NCBI RefSeq assembly: GCF_900110945.1
Contig: NZ_FOFL01000004.1
Coordinates: 186,001-250,000 of the forward strand
DNA: 64,000 bases
Direction of reading: 5' to 3'
DNA from: Devosia sp. YR412
GTDB lineage: Bacteria > Pseudomonadota > Alphaproteobacteria > Rhizobiales > Devosiaceae
In this document: piece by piece, positions 54,222 to 62,124 of the stretch
Layout of the letters: every line of letters begins with the position of its first letter
Position numbering within the stretch: the first letter of the stretch is position 1
Translations under genes and position numbers: made by a program
The notes under the pieces: generated by a model
What the model saw: the letters and a program-made list of their open reading frames with translations, nothing else
The model's database searches: none
What the model was told of the DNA's origin: nothing

Positions 54222-55409
54222 TCAAGGGCAATTGTCGGTTACAGGCTGGCCGTTTTGCAGGTGGTTGAGCCAGGCGATGAAATAGGGATAGCCCTCCCGC
54301 GCCGCCTCGTAATGCGTCCCGCCCAGCAGCACCTGCATGGTGACATGCGAGCCGGCCTGGCAAAGGCCTGACATATATTCCGCCGTAACATCCGGCACGA
54401 CGGTCTGGTCGGCACTGCCCTGCACCAGCAGCACCGGCGTCGCTGTCGGTAAGGCGCCGATGGTGTTTTCCGTCAGCAGCGCCTTCCACGGCGGCAGGCT
54501 GGTGAGGTCATCGACCGACAAAAAGCTTTTCATCAGGTCGTGGCCATCGAACAGCCTTGGCAGTAGGTCCTCCAGTGACTCAAGACACACCTCTGCCAAG
54601 GCATCGACCGTGCCAATCGCCTCGGCCGTCACCACCTCATCCATCGGCGCATCGAACACCTGGTTCCAGGCATAAAGCGCCATGGCGAGGAGGTTTCGGC
54701 CGCCCGCGGTAGGATAATCGTCATTCATCAGCTTGGCGAGATCTGTTGCCGGCGCGGCCGCCGCCACGCCGAGCAGCTTGATATCGGGGGCATAGCTTGG
54801 CGCCAGATCGGCGGCATAGAGCACCGCCTGTCCGCCCTGCGAATGGCCCCATAGCGTGGCATTCGGCGAGCGTCCGCCGATCAGTTCACGCGCGGCCCGG
54901 ATGGAGTCGAGCACCGCGCGGCCTTCGCTGTCGCCGACGAGAAAGGGATGCGGGCCCGGCGTGCCGAGACCCGGATAATCCGTCGCCGTCACCACATAGC
55001 CCTGCCTCAACAGATCCTCGAGCCCCTGCACCTGCTCATTGCCGAAGTAGGCCAGCGATGGCGCGCATTTGGACACGACGCCACTGGTCGGATGCGCCCA
55101 GGCAACGATCGGCCAGCCGCCCGCGGGCATTTGGCCCGGCGGCACGAAAACCATGCCGGACACCGCGATCGGCTCGCCCTTGAGCCCGACCGAGCGGTAC
55201 AGCACGATATATTTGCTGGCTCCGAAAGCGGGCACGTCATGCCGCACATTCTGGATCAGCGAGCCCGGCGCGCCGCCGGCAATGGCTGCAGCATCGGCGG
55301 AATAAAACGGCGTCTGGGCCTGCACCGGTAGGCCGAAAGCCAGCAGTGCCAATCCAAGGATCGTGCCCAGACCGAAAACCCTGCCTGCCATGCCCTTACT
55401 CCACCGCAT
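54222..55409 (-). CDS. Secreted alpha/beta hydrolase (lipase/esterase-like)
   Basis: 395 aa from the ATG at 55409 (AAAGG upstream). A signal peptide (VFGLGTILGLALLAFGLPVQAQ) precedes an alpha/beta hydrolase like secretory LIP-family lipases: the nucleophile Ser is in WGHSQGGQAVLYA, with Asp in QGSADQTVVP and His in GGTHYEA forming the likely triad. WPIVAWAHPTSGVV gives the oxyanion area. It should hydrolyse lipid or ester bonds outside the cytoplasm. A copy of the 18-bp operator ends 36 bases upstream. Confidence 0.87.
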   Translation of the reverse strand: MRWSKGMAGRVFGLGTILGLALLAFGLPVQAQTPFYSADAAAIAGGAPGSLIQNVRHDVPAFGASKYIVLYRSVGLKGEPIAVSGMVFVPPGQMPAGGWPIVAWAHPTSGVVSKCAPSLAYFGNEQVQGLEDLLRQGYVVTATDYPGLGTPGPHPFLVGDSEGRAVLDSIRAARELIGGRSPNATLWGHSQGGQAVLYAADLAPSYAPDIKLLGVAAAAPATDLAKLMNDDYPTAGGRNLLAMALYAWNQVFDAPMDEVVTAEAIGTVDALAEVCLESLEDLLPRLFDGHDLMKSFLSVDDLTSLPPWKALLTENTIGALPTATPVLLVQGSADQTVVPDVTAEYMSGLCQAGSHVTMQVLLGGTHYEAAREGYPYFIAWLNHLQNGQPVTDNCP

Positions 55410-55445
55410 ATCGAACCTTTCCCTACCGACCGCACCACGGTCCGG

Positions 55446-55463
55446 CATCCTCAGAACTGGTGA
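55446..55463 (-). promoter_or_regulatory. Copy 3 of the repeated putative operator, before the lipase-like gene
   Basis: Minus-strand TCACCAGTTCTGAGGATG, a perfect match to the common form, 36 bases before the hydrolase start. It overlaps the end of the upstream membrane-protein gene, whose last codons HQF-stop are read from it. Confidence 0.78.
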
Positions 55464-55813
55464 CGACCAGCGCCCCTCACCGCCCGCAGGATTGTCCCCG
55501 CCCCCAGCATGACAATCAGCGCTGGCAGGATGAGGCCGCTATCGAGGCCCAGCGACATCACCCCCCCGATCAGCCCGAACAGGCTACCGGCGATCAATCG
55601 GGACAGCACTTTCACGTCGCTCCAGCCCTCGCGCCCGGCCAGCCGAGTTCCATCCGCCACCGCAACACCGCCCGGCACCAGCAGCACCAGAAAAATCCAG
55701 CGGTTTGGAAACTCATAGCCAAGCTGGTCAAACAACAGCGCCGAGCCGACACCGATCAGCACCAAGCCACCAACGGCAGACGCCTGCCAGCGTGAACCAG
55801 GGGAGGACGACAT
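55451..55813 (-). CDS. Small uncharacterised membrane protein
   Basis: 120 aa. Three to four hydrophobic segments (AVGGLVLIGVGSALLFDQLG, WIFLVLLVPGGVAVADG, LIAGSLFGLIGGVMSLG, GLILPALIVMLGAGTIL) resembling LiaI/LiaF-type helical-hairpin proteins. The C-terminus GAGRHQF is encoded by the operator copy, so the element constrains coding. It lies 9 bases downstream of the DUF6790-like gene. Confidence 0.7.
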   Translation of the reverse strand: MSSSPGSRWQASAVGGLVLIGVGSALLFDQLGYEFPNRWIFLVLLVPGGVAVADGTRLAGREGWSDVKVLSRLIAGSLFGLIGGVMSLGLDSGLILPALIVMLGAGTILRAVRGAGRHQF

Positions 55814-55822
55814 CGGTGCGCT

Positions 55823-56335
55823 TTAGGCCCAGATGGGAACGCGCCATCTCTTGCTTCCACCGCGATTGGCCAAGGCCAGCAACACCATCAGCACGATCAC
55901 CCGGGCAATGGTCAGGATCAGCAGCAGGCCGAAATTGTCGGGCGACGTATCGCCATTGGCATAGGCCTGGACAAAATGCCCCACTGACACGCCGCTGTAA
56001 TACAGCACCGCAAACAGCCCGATGGCGGTCTTGAAGGCGAGGCTACGCCAGAAGGCAAGCACGGCCACCACACCGTAGGAAATATCGGCAACGCCAACCT
56101 CGAACTCATAGGGGCTCGGCTGCCAGCCGATCTGCGCCGAGGCCAAGGCGGGGAAAAACACATGGAATAGCCCGGCCCAGATGCCGTCAAGCCCGACGGC
56201 CAGCAGCAGCACCCAGCCGAGATAACGGTCCGGCCACGGCGTGCCGCGCTTGACGAACATTGGGATGACCACGGCGGCGAGGCACAGGAAGGCCGGCAGA
56301 TTGGTCAGCACGAATTTGATGGCATCGGCGATCAT
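55823..56335 (-). CDS. Uncharacterised membrane protein (DUF6790-like)
   Basis: 170 aa from MIADAIKFVLTN. Five or six hydrophobic segments with acidic polar insert (AYANGDTSPDNFG) and a Trp/Gly-rich loop. I associate it with the DUF6790 type of small membrane proteins from memory. Function unknown. An operator copy lies 89 bases upstream; the 120-aa gene is downstream. Confidence 0.72.
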   Translation of the reverse strand: MIADAIKFVLTNLPAFLCLAAVVIPMFVKRGTPWPDRYLGWVLLLAVGLDGIWAGLFHVFFPALASAQIGWQPSPYEFEVGVADISYGVVAVLAFWRSLAFKTAIGLFAVLYYSGVSVGHFVQAYANGDTSPDNFGLLLILTIARVIVLMVLLALANRGGSKRWRVPIWA

Positions 56336-56424
56336 GACTTCCTCCTCGGACCAAGGCGCTGCCATCCCTCATGGAAACGGCCTTTCCTCAGGTCCTATTG
56401 GATAGGAGATGGCACCGCGTCTGC

Positions 56425-56442
56425 CATCCTCAGAACTGGTGA
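56425..56442 (-). promoter_or_regulatory. Copy 4 of the repeated putative operator
   Basis: Minus-strand TCACCAGTTCTGAGGATG, perfect match, in the gap between the LuxR stop (56447) and the DUF6790-like gene, 89 bases before the latter's start. Confidence 0.78.
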
Positions 56443-56446
56443 TCGC

Positions 56447-57586
56447 CTAGCGCGCTAGCGCCGTGAGCAGCGCACCGATCCGCTCGAAGTCGCGCAGATT
56501 GGTAGCGTCCGACTTGCGCAACACCGTGCGGATCTGGCTGCGCACGGTTTCGAGCGACACGTCGCGCTCGCGCGCCACGCTCTCGGCGGTCTGCCCGCCG
56601 AGCAGTGCCAGCGCCACCGCCCCCTCGGCCGCGCTCAACCCGAACAACTCGCTCAGCAGTGACGGTTTTGGTGCGCTGGGCCGGGACAATTCGGTGATCA
56701 GGATCAAAACCGGCGTCAGCTCGCCCGGGAAGGTCTTGCGCCCGCCGAGATGTTTCGGTTGCGGCGAGACCAGCACGGCAAGCTGCCCCATGCGATCGAG
56801 GTCGCCGGTATCGAGTTCGATCCGCATCGCCCCGCCGCTGCCGCCCGATGCCGCATCGCGCACCAGCGCACGCAGGCGGTTGGAGCGCTCGCGATTATCG
56901 ACCAGCAGCCGCGTGCCATGCACATTATGCGACGGCGCTGCGATGCCGATCGGCAGGCCGCGCCCCGACAGCGACCGCGCCGCGGCGGCATTGGCGAACA
57001 GCACATTGAGATCGGCATCGACCACCAGCGCACTGCCCGGCAGCGCCTCGAAGGCCGCATAGCCAACGCGGGCATTGAGCTCGGCATCCTGCAGCCGCTG
57101 GCGCAATTGCAGCGAGCGCTGGATATGCGGCAGCACCCGCACCAGCTTGGCCCGCTCCTCGCTGCCAAAGGCCATGCCCTGGCGGAAGAAGCCGACCACC
57201 GTGCCCTCGCGGTCCCCCACCGCGCCGACCAGCATGTGATCCTGGCCATTGGGCCGGGCAAAATCGCGGTAAAATTCCGACTGCCGGTATTGCTCGTCGT
57301 CGACCAGGTCCTCCGACACCGCTACGGCGCTGGCCCAGTCGCTGGTCGGCTTTATCCGGCTGATGGCGGCGCGGATCGGGTCGATATGGGCATAGTGATC
57401 GACATAACGGGTCTCCCCGGCACGGGAGAGTTCGAAGACATTGACCGATTGGCCATTGGCCTGCCGGAACCGCATCGTGCCGGCATCGGCACCCAGGCAT
57501 TTGAACAGCCGCCGGCCGATCGACAACCAGTCACCCTGGCTCGAGCCAAGATCATAGATGTCGCCAATAACCGCATTGATATCCAC
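56447..57586 (-). CDS. LuxR-family transcriptional regulator
   Basis: 379 aa. A PAS/GAF-like sensing N-terminal part (MDINAVIGDIYDLGSSQGDWLSIGRRLF to about residue 290) leads to a C-terminal GerE-type helix-turn-helix (about 315-370) with LFGLSAAEGAVALALLGGQTAESVARERDVSLETVRSQIRTVLRKSDATN. The N-terminal domain is not clearly an autoinducer-binding domain, so the signal is unknown. It lies inside the cluster of operator copies and has none in its own upstream region; binding of the 18-bp element is inference. Confidence 0.85.
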   Translation of the reverse strand: MDINAVIGDIYDLGSSQGDWLSIGRRLFKCLGADAGTMRFRQANGQSVNVFELSRAGETRYVDHYAHIDPIRAAISRIKPTSDWASAVAVSEDLVDDEQYRQSEFYRDFARPNGQDHMLVGAVGDREGTVVGFFRQGMAFGSEERAKLVRVLPHIQRSLQLRQRLQDAELNARVGYAAFEALPGSALVVDADLNVLFANAAAARSLSGRGLPIGIAAPSHNVHGTRLLVDNRERSNRLRALVRDAASGGSGGAMRIELDTGDLDRMGQLAVLVSPQPKHLGGRKTFPGELTPVLILITELSRPSAPKPSLLSELFGLSAAEGAVALALLGGQTAESVARERDVSLETVRSQIRTVLRKSDATNLRDFERIGALLTALAR

Positions 57587-57802
57587 GACCGCCCCCGCAT
57601 GTCTTGATCAATGCCAAGGTGACGCGCCCTGACAAAATATCAGTACAATACCGGGGGTTACTTTGCCACCATGGATAGGCAAGCCGATTTTCTGTCCGGT
57701 TAAGGCTAAGTTTCTTTCACCACACAAAAACCCAAAGCGATCAACGCAGCCGCTTTTCGGCGCCGCTGCCGTGAGACACGCAACAGGCCGAATCGCGCTG
57801 GC
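57587..57802. other. Intergenic region upstream of the LuxR gene
   Basis: 216 bases between the LuxR start and the DUF2165-like stop. It holds the LuxR promoter. The AT-rich part near 57628-57655 reads aaaatatcagtacaatacc, a possible minus-strand promoter. No gene or operator copy found. Confidence 0.45.
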
Positions 57803-58354
57803 TTAGTCCTCGCGATGCAGCGTGGCGAGGATCAGGCCCAGCGCATTGGGCAGGAAATAGATCATGCCGCCCAGCTGGCCATCGAGCGAGTTGGTCTTGG
57901 CCTCCCAGGACAGGAACCAGTCGCCGGCGATCACCATGAAGCCGACACCCCAGATCAGCACGGCAAACAGGCACCCAAGCATCATCCAGGCCTTGCCCCT
58001 GGCAAAGTCGGCACTGCTGCGCCCGAGGTTGAGCAGCATCAGCACCAGCCCGATCAGCCCGAAAATACCGGCCAGCGTTTCCACGGCGATGATGGCAACC
58101 AGCGCCACCGGCCCGACCCAGGGCGCAGTGATGGCCCGCACCTGCTGCAGCGGATTGCCATAGGTATCGGTCATCTGGATCATCGGTTCGACCGCATTGA
58201 CCAGGGTGTCATTGAAGTCGGTGACATCGTTGAGCAGGCCGAGAAAACCCCACAGCGTCGGGAACAGCGCCATGCCGATCAGCGCCAGTCGGCCAACATT
58301 GCGCGTATTGACCAGGCCCGTGATGCCGCCGGCCGACGGGATATGCTGTTGCAT
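57803..58354 (-). CDS. DUF2165-like membrane protein
   Basis: 183 aa from the ATG with GGAGAGCAGA upstream. Four to five membrane segments; the NTRNVGRLALIGMALFPTLWGFLGLLNDVTDFNDT start and AGDWFLSWEAKTNSLDGQLGG are typical of the DUF2165 family of small integral membrane proteins, function unknown. An operator copy lies 82 bases upstream. Confidence 0.78.
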   Translation of the reverse strand: MQQHIPSAGGITGLVNTRNVGRLALIGMALFPTLWGFLGLLNDVTDFNDTLVNAVEPMIQMTDTYGNPLQQVRAITAPWVGPVALVAIIAVETLAGIFGLIGLVLMLLNLGRSSADFARGKAWMMLGCLFAVLIWGVGFMVIAGDWFLSWEAKTNSLDGQLGGMIYFLPNALGLILATLHRED

Positions 58355-58435
58355 TCTGCTCTCCATGACATCGGCGCCCAGCCGCAATGCTGACATTCAG
58401 CATGCGCGAGGCTTAGGCGTCCCATAGGCGAGCAA

Positions 58436-58453
58436 CATCCTCAGAACTGGTGA
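58436..58453 (-). promoter_or_regulatory. Copy 5 of the repeated putative operator, before the DUF2165-like gene
   Basis: Minus-strand TCACCAGTTCTGAGGATG, perfect match, between the HXXEE gene stop and the DUF2165-like gene, 82 bases before its start. Confidence 0.78.
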
Positions 58454-58478
58454 TAGGGCTAGAAATGGCCCGACGGTA

Positions 58479-58961
58479 CTAAGCCTGGCGTCCGACCTGC
58501 TGGAAATACGGCAAGGACCGCAGCTTCAGCATAGCCACCGGATAGGCCATCAACAGGGCGCCGATCCCCACGCCGCCGGCAATGGTCCAAACGTCTCCAA
58601 CCCCGGTCGACAGCGCAATGGACCAGGAGAACCAGATGCTGGGCAGGAACAACACCAGCGCCGTCGCAGCGCCTGGTGAAAAGCGCCCTTTGGCGCGGAT
58701 CATCGGCAGGAAGTGGAACAACAGCGCATTGATCAGCATCAGTCCGGTAAAGCTCAGCGACACCAACGGCATGCTCTCCGCCAGCATGGCCTGGGCAATG
58801 CCCACGGCCACCACCACCGCATTGGTGACAAAGAAGTCCGTCCATTCCACCGGCAGGCCGATCACCTCACGCGCCCAGTTCCGCCAGTCGAAGGCGAACT
58901 CTTCCATGATGTGCATCGAATAGGCTGCCATGGCCAGCCAGGCGGCCGAAGTCAGTGTCAT
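58479..58961 (-). CDS. HXXEE-domain membrane protein
   Basis: 160 aa from MTLTSAAWLAMAAY, where AAGGAGA gives a good ribosome site. Five membrane segments and the defining HIMEE at about residue 17, which names the family (HXXEE, PF13787). Function unknown. An operator copy lies 55 bases upstream. Confidence 0.82.
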   Translation of the reverse strand: MTLTSAAWLAMAAYSMHIMEEFAFDWRNWAREVIGLPVEWTDFFVTNAVVVAVGIAQAMLAESMPLVSLSFTGLMLINALLFHFLPMIRAKGRFSPGAATALVLFLPSIWFSWSIALSTGVGDVWTIAGGVGIGALLMAYPVAMLKLRSLPYFQQVGRQA

Positions 58962-59015
58962 TGCCGTCTCCTTCGATGCGGGCAATCCAGCCGTAGCGCT
59001 GCATTCGAGCCTGTA

Positions 59016-59033
59016 CATCCCCAGAACTGGTGA
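59016..59033 (-). promoter_or_regulatory. Copy 6 of the repeated putative operator, before the HXXEE gene
   Basis: Minus-strand TCACCAGTTCTGGGGATG, 17 of 18, with a perfect CCAG-aa-CTGG core, 55 bases before the HXXEE gene start. Confidence 0.75.
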
Positions 59034-59221
59034 CAGCTTCCCACAAGGCGCATGCCGCTAATGCATTGTCCTGCCAGCCATTTACGCAAAGCCAATGACG
59101 GCCTAGCCTCGCCATGGTCTGGCCGGATTCGGATTTCATGCTGGATGCGAAGAATTGCGCAGGCGTGATTGAAGATTCGGTCACACTTCGTGGTCGACCA
59201 TGGCTCCGGCCGTGCCGGTCA

Positions 59222-59239
59222 CATCCACAGAAGTGGATT
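59222..59239. promoter_or_regulatory. Weaker seventh copy of the putative operator
   Basis: Plus strand catccacagaagtggatt; its complement matches the common form at 13 of 18 positions. It is a perfect TCCAC-agaa-GTGGA inverted repeat. It lies 40 bases before a TTG start of a plus-strand gene. Its status is uncertain. Confidence 0.45.
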
Positions 59240-59278
59240 TCGCGCTCCGAAGGCATCCAAACAGCAAGAGAGCATGCA

Positions 59279-59992
59279 TTGGTCCAAAACCGTTACACCT
59301 TGTGCGATGGCGTGGGGAATCCGCAAGACTGGAGCTACACCTGGCAGATCAGTGACGACGTCAGCCTCAGCAGTGACTGCGGCTTTTGCGGGCGCAACAC
59401 ACTGCGCTTCACCTATGAAGTCACGCACGGACCCGAGACCCGCTGGATTTGCCAGCACTGCGTCAGCCGCTATCCGGTGGGCGGCGAAATCGATGGCGAC
59501 GTCATGGGCCCCAAGGCCGCCCGCGCCTATGCCCATGGCCTGACCGCCCGCCTCAAGCAGCAGACCTGCAGCGAAGTCATCCGCCGAGTCCAAGCCGCCG
59601 TACCGGACGCAACCCTTGAAGAAGTGGTGGTCTATTTCGACCGCAATCTACAGCTGTCTCCGCTGCACGCCGCAAAGCTGTTTGCGGCCATGGTGCAGGC
59701 CGGTGAGGAAACCAATGCCGGCGTGTTTGAGATCCAGACCCGCAGCAATGCCCATCAGCAGGAGTTCGGCGCTCTGCCCGACAGCGAACGGACGCTGGTG
59801 TGGATTGCCCTCTCGCCACAGCAGCGCCGTCGCCTCGCCTCACTCGGATTCGCGCCCGAGGGCACCCTGGTGCGTCGCAATAGCGGCCGAAAGCCCCCCC
59901 GGGTCGAGATTCAGTTGGCCGCCCCGCGCATACCTGTCCTGAGTGAGGTGGCAGCTATCGATCTTACCGTGAAAGACGATGGAAATCAGTAG
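59279..59992 (+). CDS. Uncharacterised protein with CxxC zinc-finger pair
   Basis: 237 aa if it starts at the TTG at 59279 (AAGAGAG before it), the choice I prefer; an open frame from an ATG at 59114 exists, but its first 55 residues look non-coding. It has a CGFCGRNT and WICQHCVSRYPV pair of CxxC motifs that could bind one zinc (or a thioredoxin-like pair). No family recognised. The rest is soluble and mixed. Stands alone between the regulon and the exopolysaccharide genes. Confidence 0.68.
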   Translation: MVQNRYTLCDGVGNPQDWSYTWQISDDVSLSSDCGFCGRNTLRFTYEVTHGPETRWICQHCVSRYPVGGEIDGDVMGPKAARAYAHGLTARLKQQTCSEVIRRVQAAVPDATLEEVVVYFDRNLQLSPLHAAKLFAAMVQAGEETNAGVFEIQTRSNAHQQEFGALPDSERTLVWIALSPQQRRRLASLGFAPEGTLVRRNSGRKPPRVEIQLAAPRIPVLSEVAAIDLTVKDDGNQ

Positions 59993-60106
59993 CTTAGCTT
60001 GAACGAATGATTGCACGCGGCCGCGCCGCCGCGTGCCCGTGCCCCATTGCGGGCACGATCAGTCTCAACAATCCTTGCACACGCGAACAGCAGCAAGGAT
60101 GGGCGC

Positions 60107-61336
60107 ATGAATGCCACAACAAGCCAGACAAGCATCGCCAGGCGCACGCTAGCCGCCCTCCTCCTCGGGGTCACCTGGATCGGCGCCGCGCAGGCCGCCA
60201 CGCCCTATACGCTCGGCATCTCCGACAAGCTGAACATCAAGGTCGTACAGTGGAAAGCCGCTGACTCGACCTTCGTGGAATGGACGGCGCTGGGCGGCGA
60301 ATATGTCGTCGGCGCCGATGGCATGGTCAATTTCCCCATGGTCGGCGCCACCGAAAGCGCCGGCCGGACCAGCGCCGACCTAGCGGCCAGCCTCGGCGGC
60401 GCTTTGCAGCAGACGCTCGGTCTCAGCACCGCCCCCACCGTCACCGTGGAAGTGTCCGCCTATGGCCCGATCTATGTCTCCGGCGATGTCGGCAGCCCCG
60501 GCGAATATCCCTTCGCCCCCAACCTGACCGTCGTGAAAGCCCTGGCCCTGGCCGGCGGCGAACGCCGCAGCGCCGAAGCCTCGGCCCGTCCCGAGCGGGA
60601 AATTCTAACCACCTCCGGCGCACTGACCGTGCTGGAAGACGAATACCGCCGGCTGCAGGTGCGCAGGGCACGGCTCGATGCCGAACTGGCCGGCGCCACG
60701 GAAATCACCGTGCCGCCTGAACTGGACGGCATTGCCGACATCGACGCCCTGCTGGCGGCCGAGACCGCCATCCTCGAGGCCCAGCGCCGCCAGGCCGAAG
60801 CCCAATCCACCTCGCTGACCGACCAGGTCGCCCTGCTAACCCGGCAGATCGAGGCTTTTGCGCAGAAGGAAGCGGCGACAGAAACGCAGATCGTCACTGC
60901 TCGGGAACAGCTCGAAAAGATCACCGCCCTTTCCGACGACGGCTTGGCACTCGCCTCCCGCGTCTCGACGCTGCAGACCAATGTGTCGGACCTGGAATCC
61001 CGCCTGCTCGATACCCAGACCACGGCTTTGCAGGCGCAGCAGGACATCGCCGCGGCCCAGCGCGAACAGGCCCGTCTGACTGACCAGCGTATTTCCGACC
61101 TGACGCTGGAGCGCCAGACAGTCGATGGCCAGATCGCCGCGCTGCAACTCAAGATCGGCACCCAGCAGGGTCTGGTTCAGGAGGCTGCCTTTTACACCGG
61201 CGTTGCCGTCCCCGGGGATGCGGCCCCCAAATTCAACTATGTCATCATGCGCGATGGCGCCGAAGTGGCCGCCGACCTCACCACGCCTCTCCTGGCCGGT
61301 GATGTGGTGGTTGCAAAACTGGAGCTAACCCCATGA
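60107..61336 (+). CDS. Polysaccharide export outer-membrane protein (Wza/ExoF-like)
   Basis: 409 aa from the ATG at 60107 (AAGGATG upstream). A signal (RRTLAALLLGVTWIGAAQA) precedes the Poly_export domain (TPYTLGISDKLNIKVVQW, YVVGADGMVNFPMVGATES) and an SLBB domain (IYVSGDVGSPGEYPFAPNLTVVKALALAGG). The C-terminal part (about 200-370) is long coiled coil. This fits ExoF-type export proteins. Its last bases overlap the next gene by 4. Confidence 0.88.
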   Translation: MNATTSQTSIARRTLAALLLGVTWIGAAQAATPYTLGISDKLNIKVVQWKAADSTFVEWTALGGEYVVGADGMVNFPMVGATESAGRTSADLAASLGGALQQTLGLSTAPTVTVEVSAYGPIYVSGDVGSPGEYPFAPNLTVVKALALAGGERRSAEASARPEREILTTSGALTVLEDEYRRLQVRRARLDAELAGATEITVPPELDGIADIDALLAAETAILEAQRRQAEAQSTSLTDQVALLTRQIEAFAQKEAATETQIVTAREQLEKITALSDDGLALASRVSTLQTNVSDLESRLLDTQTTALQAQQDIAAAQREQARLTDQRISDLTLERQTVDGQIAALQLKIGTQQGLVQEAAFYTGVAVPGDAAPKFNYVIMRDGAEVAADLTTPLLAGDVVVAKLELTP

Positions 61337-62124
61337 TGATCCGTAACCTCCTTGCTACGGTTGCGCTGGCCACATTGGCCCAGGCCGCTCCGGCCTTTGC
61401 GCAAGGCACCGCTTTCCACGATACCTTCGACAGCCTCGATTCCGCGCGTTGGTATGTTTCGGATGGCTGGAGCAATGGCGCTCACCAGAACTGCACCTGG
61501 TCGACCGATCAGGCCAAGGTCACCGGCGGCAATCTGCGGGTCGGTTTTGCCCCAGTGCTCAAGGGCGAGCGGCAGAACCGCTGTGGCGAAATCCAGACCA
61601 AGACCGCCTATGGCTTTGGCACCTTTGAGGCCCGGCTTAAGACCCCGGCCGGCTCAGGCCTCAACGCGGCCTTTTTCACCTATATTGGCCAGCAGCAGGG
61701 CAAGCCGCACGACGAGATCGACTTCGAAATCCTGCTGAGGGATACCGGCCATGTCGATACCACCACTTTCGTCAAAGGCGTGAGCGGCGATGGCGAGATC
61801 GGCGCCGGCCAATCCCATGCCCTGCCCCATGCCTCCGACAGCGACTTCACCACCTTAGCCTTCACCTGGGAGCCGGACCGGGTGCGCTACTACATCGACG
61901 GCGAGCTGGTCCGCACTATCGACGATCCGAAAATGGTCCCGACCAATCCGCAGCGCATCTTCTTCAGCCTCTGGGGTTCGGACACGCTGACCGACTGGAT
62001 GGGCCCCTTCTCGCCGGTCAGTCAGCCCATAGCCATGGAGGTCGACTGGGTCGCCTTCACCCCGCTGGGCGAGGGCTGCGCCTTCGACCAATCCATTCTC
62101 TGCCAAACCAACGAGGGCAATTGA
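61333..62124 (+). CDS. Family GH16 endo-beta-glycanase (ExoK-like)
   Basis: 263 aa. A signal peptide (NLLATVALATLAQAAPAFAQG) precedes a GH16 domain with the catalytic triad in PHDEIDFEIL (E..D..E) near residue 135. WTWEPDRVRYYIDGELVRTID-like sugar-binding strands follow. Likely secreted glycanase that trims exopolysaccharide, as ExoK does for succinoglycan. It overlaps the export gene by 4 bases; the pyruvyl transferase gene begins at the last base of its stop. Confidence 0.88.
   Translation: MMIRNLLATVALATLAQAAPAFAQGTAFHDTFDSLDSARWYVSDGWSNGAHQNCTWSTDQAKVTGGNLRVGFAPVLKGERQNRCGEIQTKTAYGFGTFEARLKTPAGSGLNAAFFTYIGQQQGKPHDEIDFEILLRDTGHVDTTTFVKGVSGDGEIGAGQSHALPHASDSDFTTLAFTWEPDRVRYYIDGELVRTIDDPKMVPTNPQRIFFSLWGSDTLTDWMGPFSPVSQPIAMEVDWVAFTPLGEGCAFDQSILCQTNEGN

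Noticed and set aside
48949..59033. The 18-bp repeats as a CRISPR array or transposon/REP element
   Set aside because: Copies are hundreds to thousands of bases apart with no spacers or transposase, and each is in front of a gene. An operator fits better, though a REP-like origin cannot be fully excluded.
59114..59278. ATG at 59114 as the start of the zinc-finger gene
   Set aside because: The first 55 residues look non-coding and hold an inverted repeat similar to the operator; TTG 59279 has a ribosome site. Not fully excluded.
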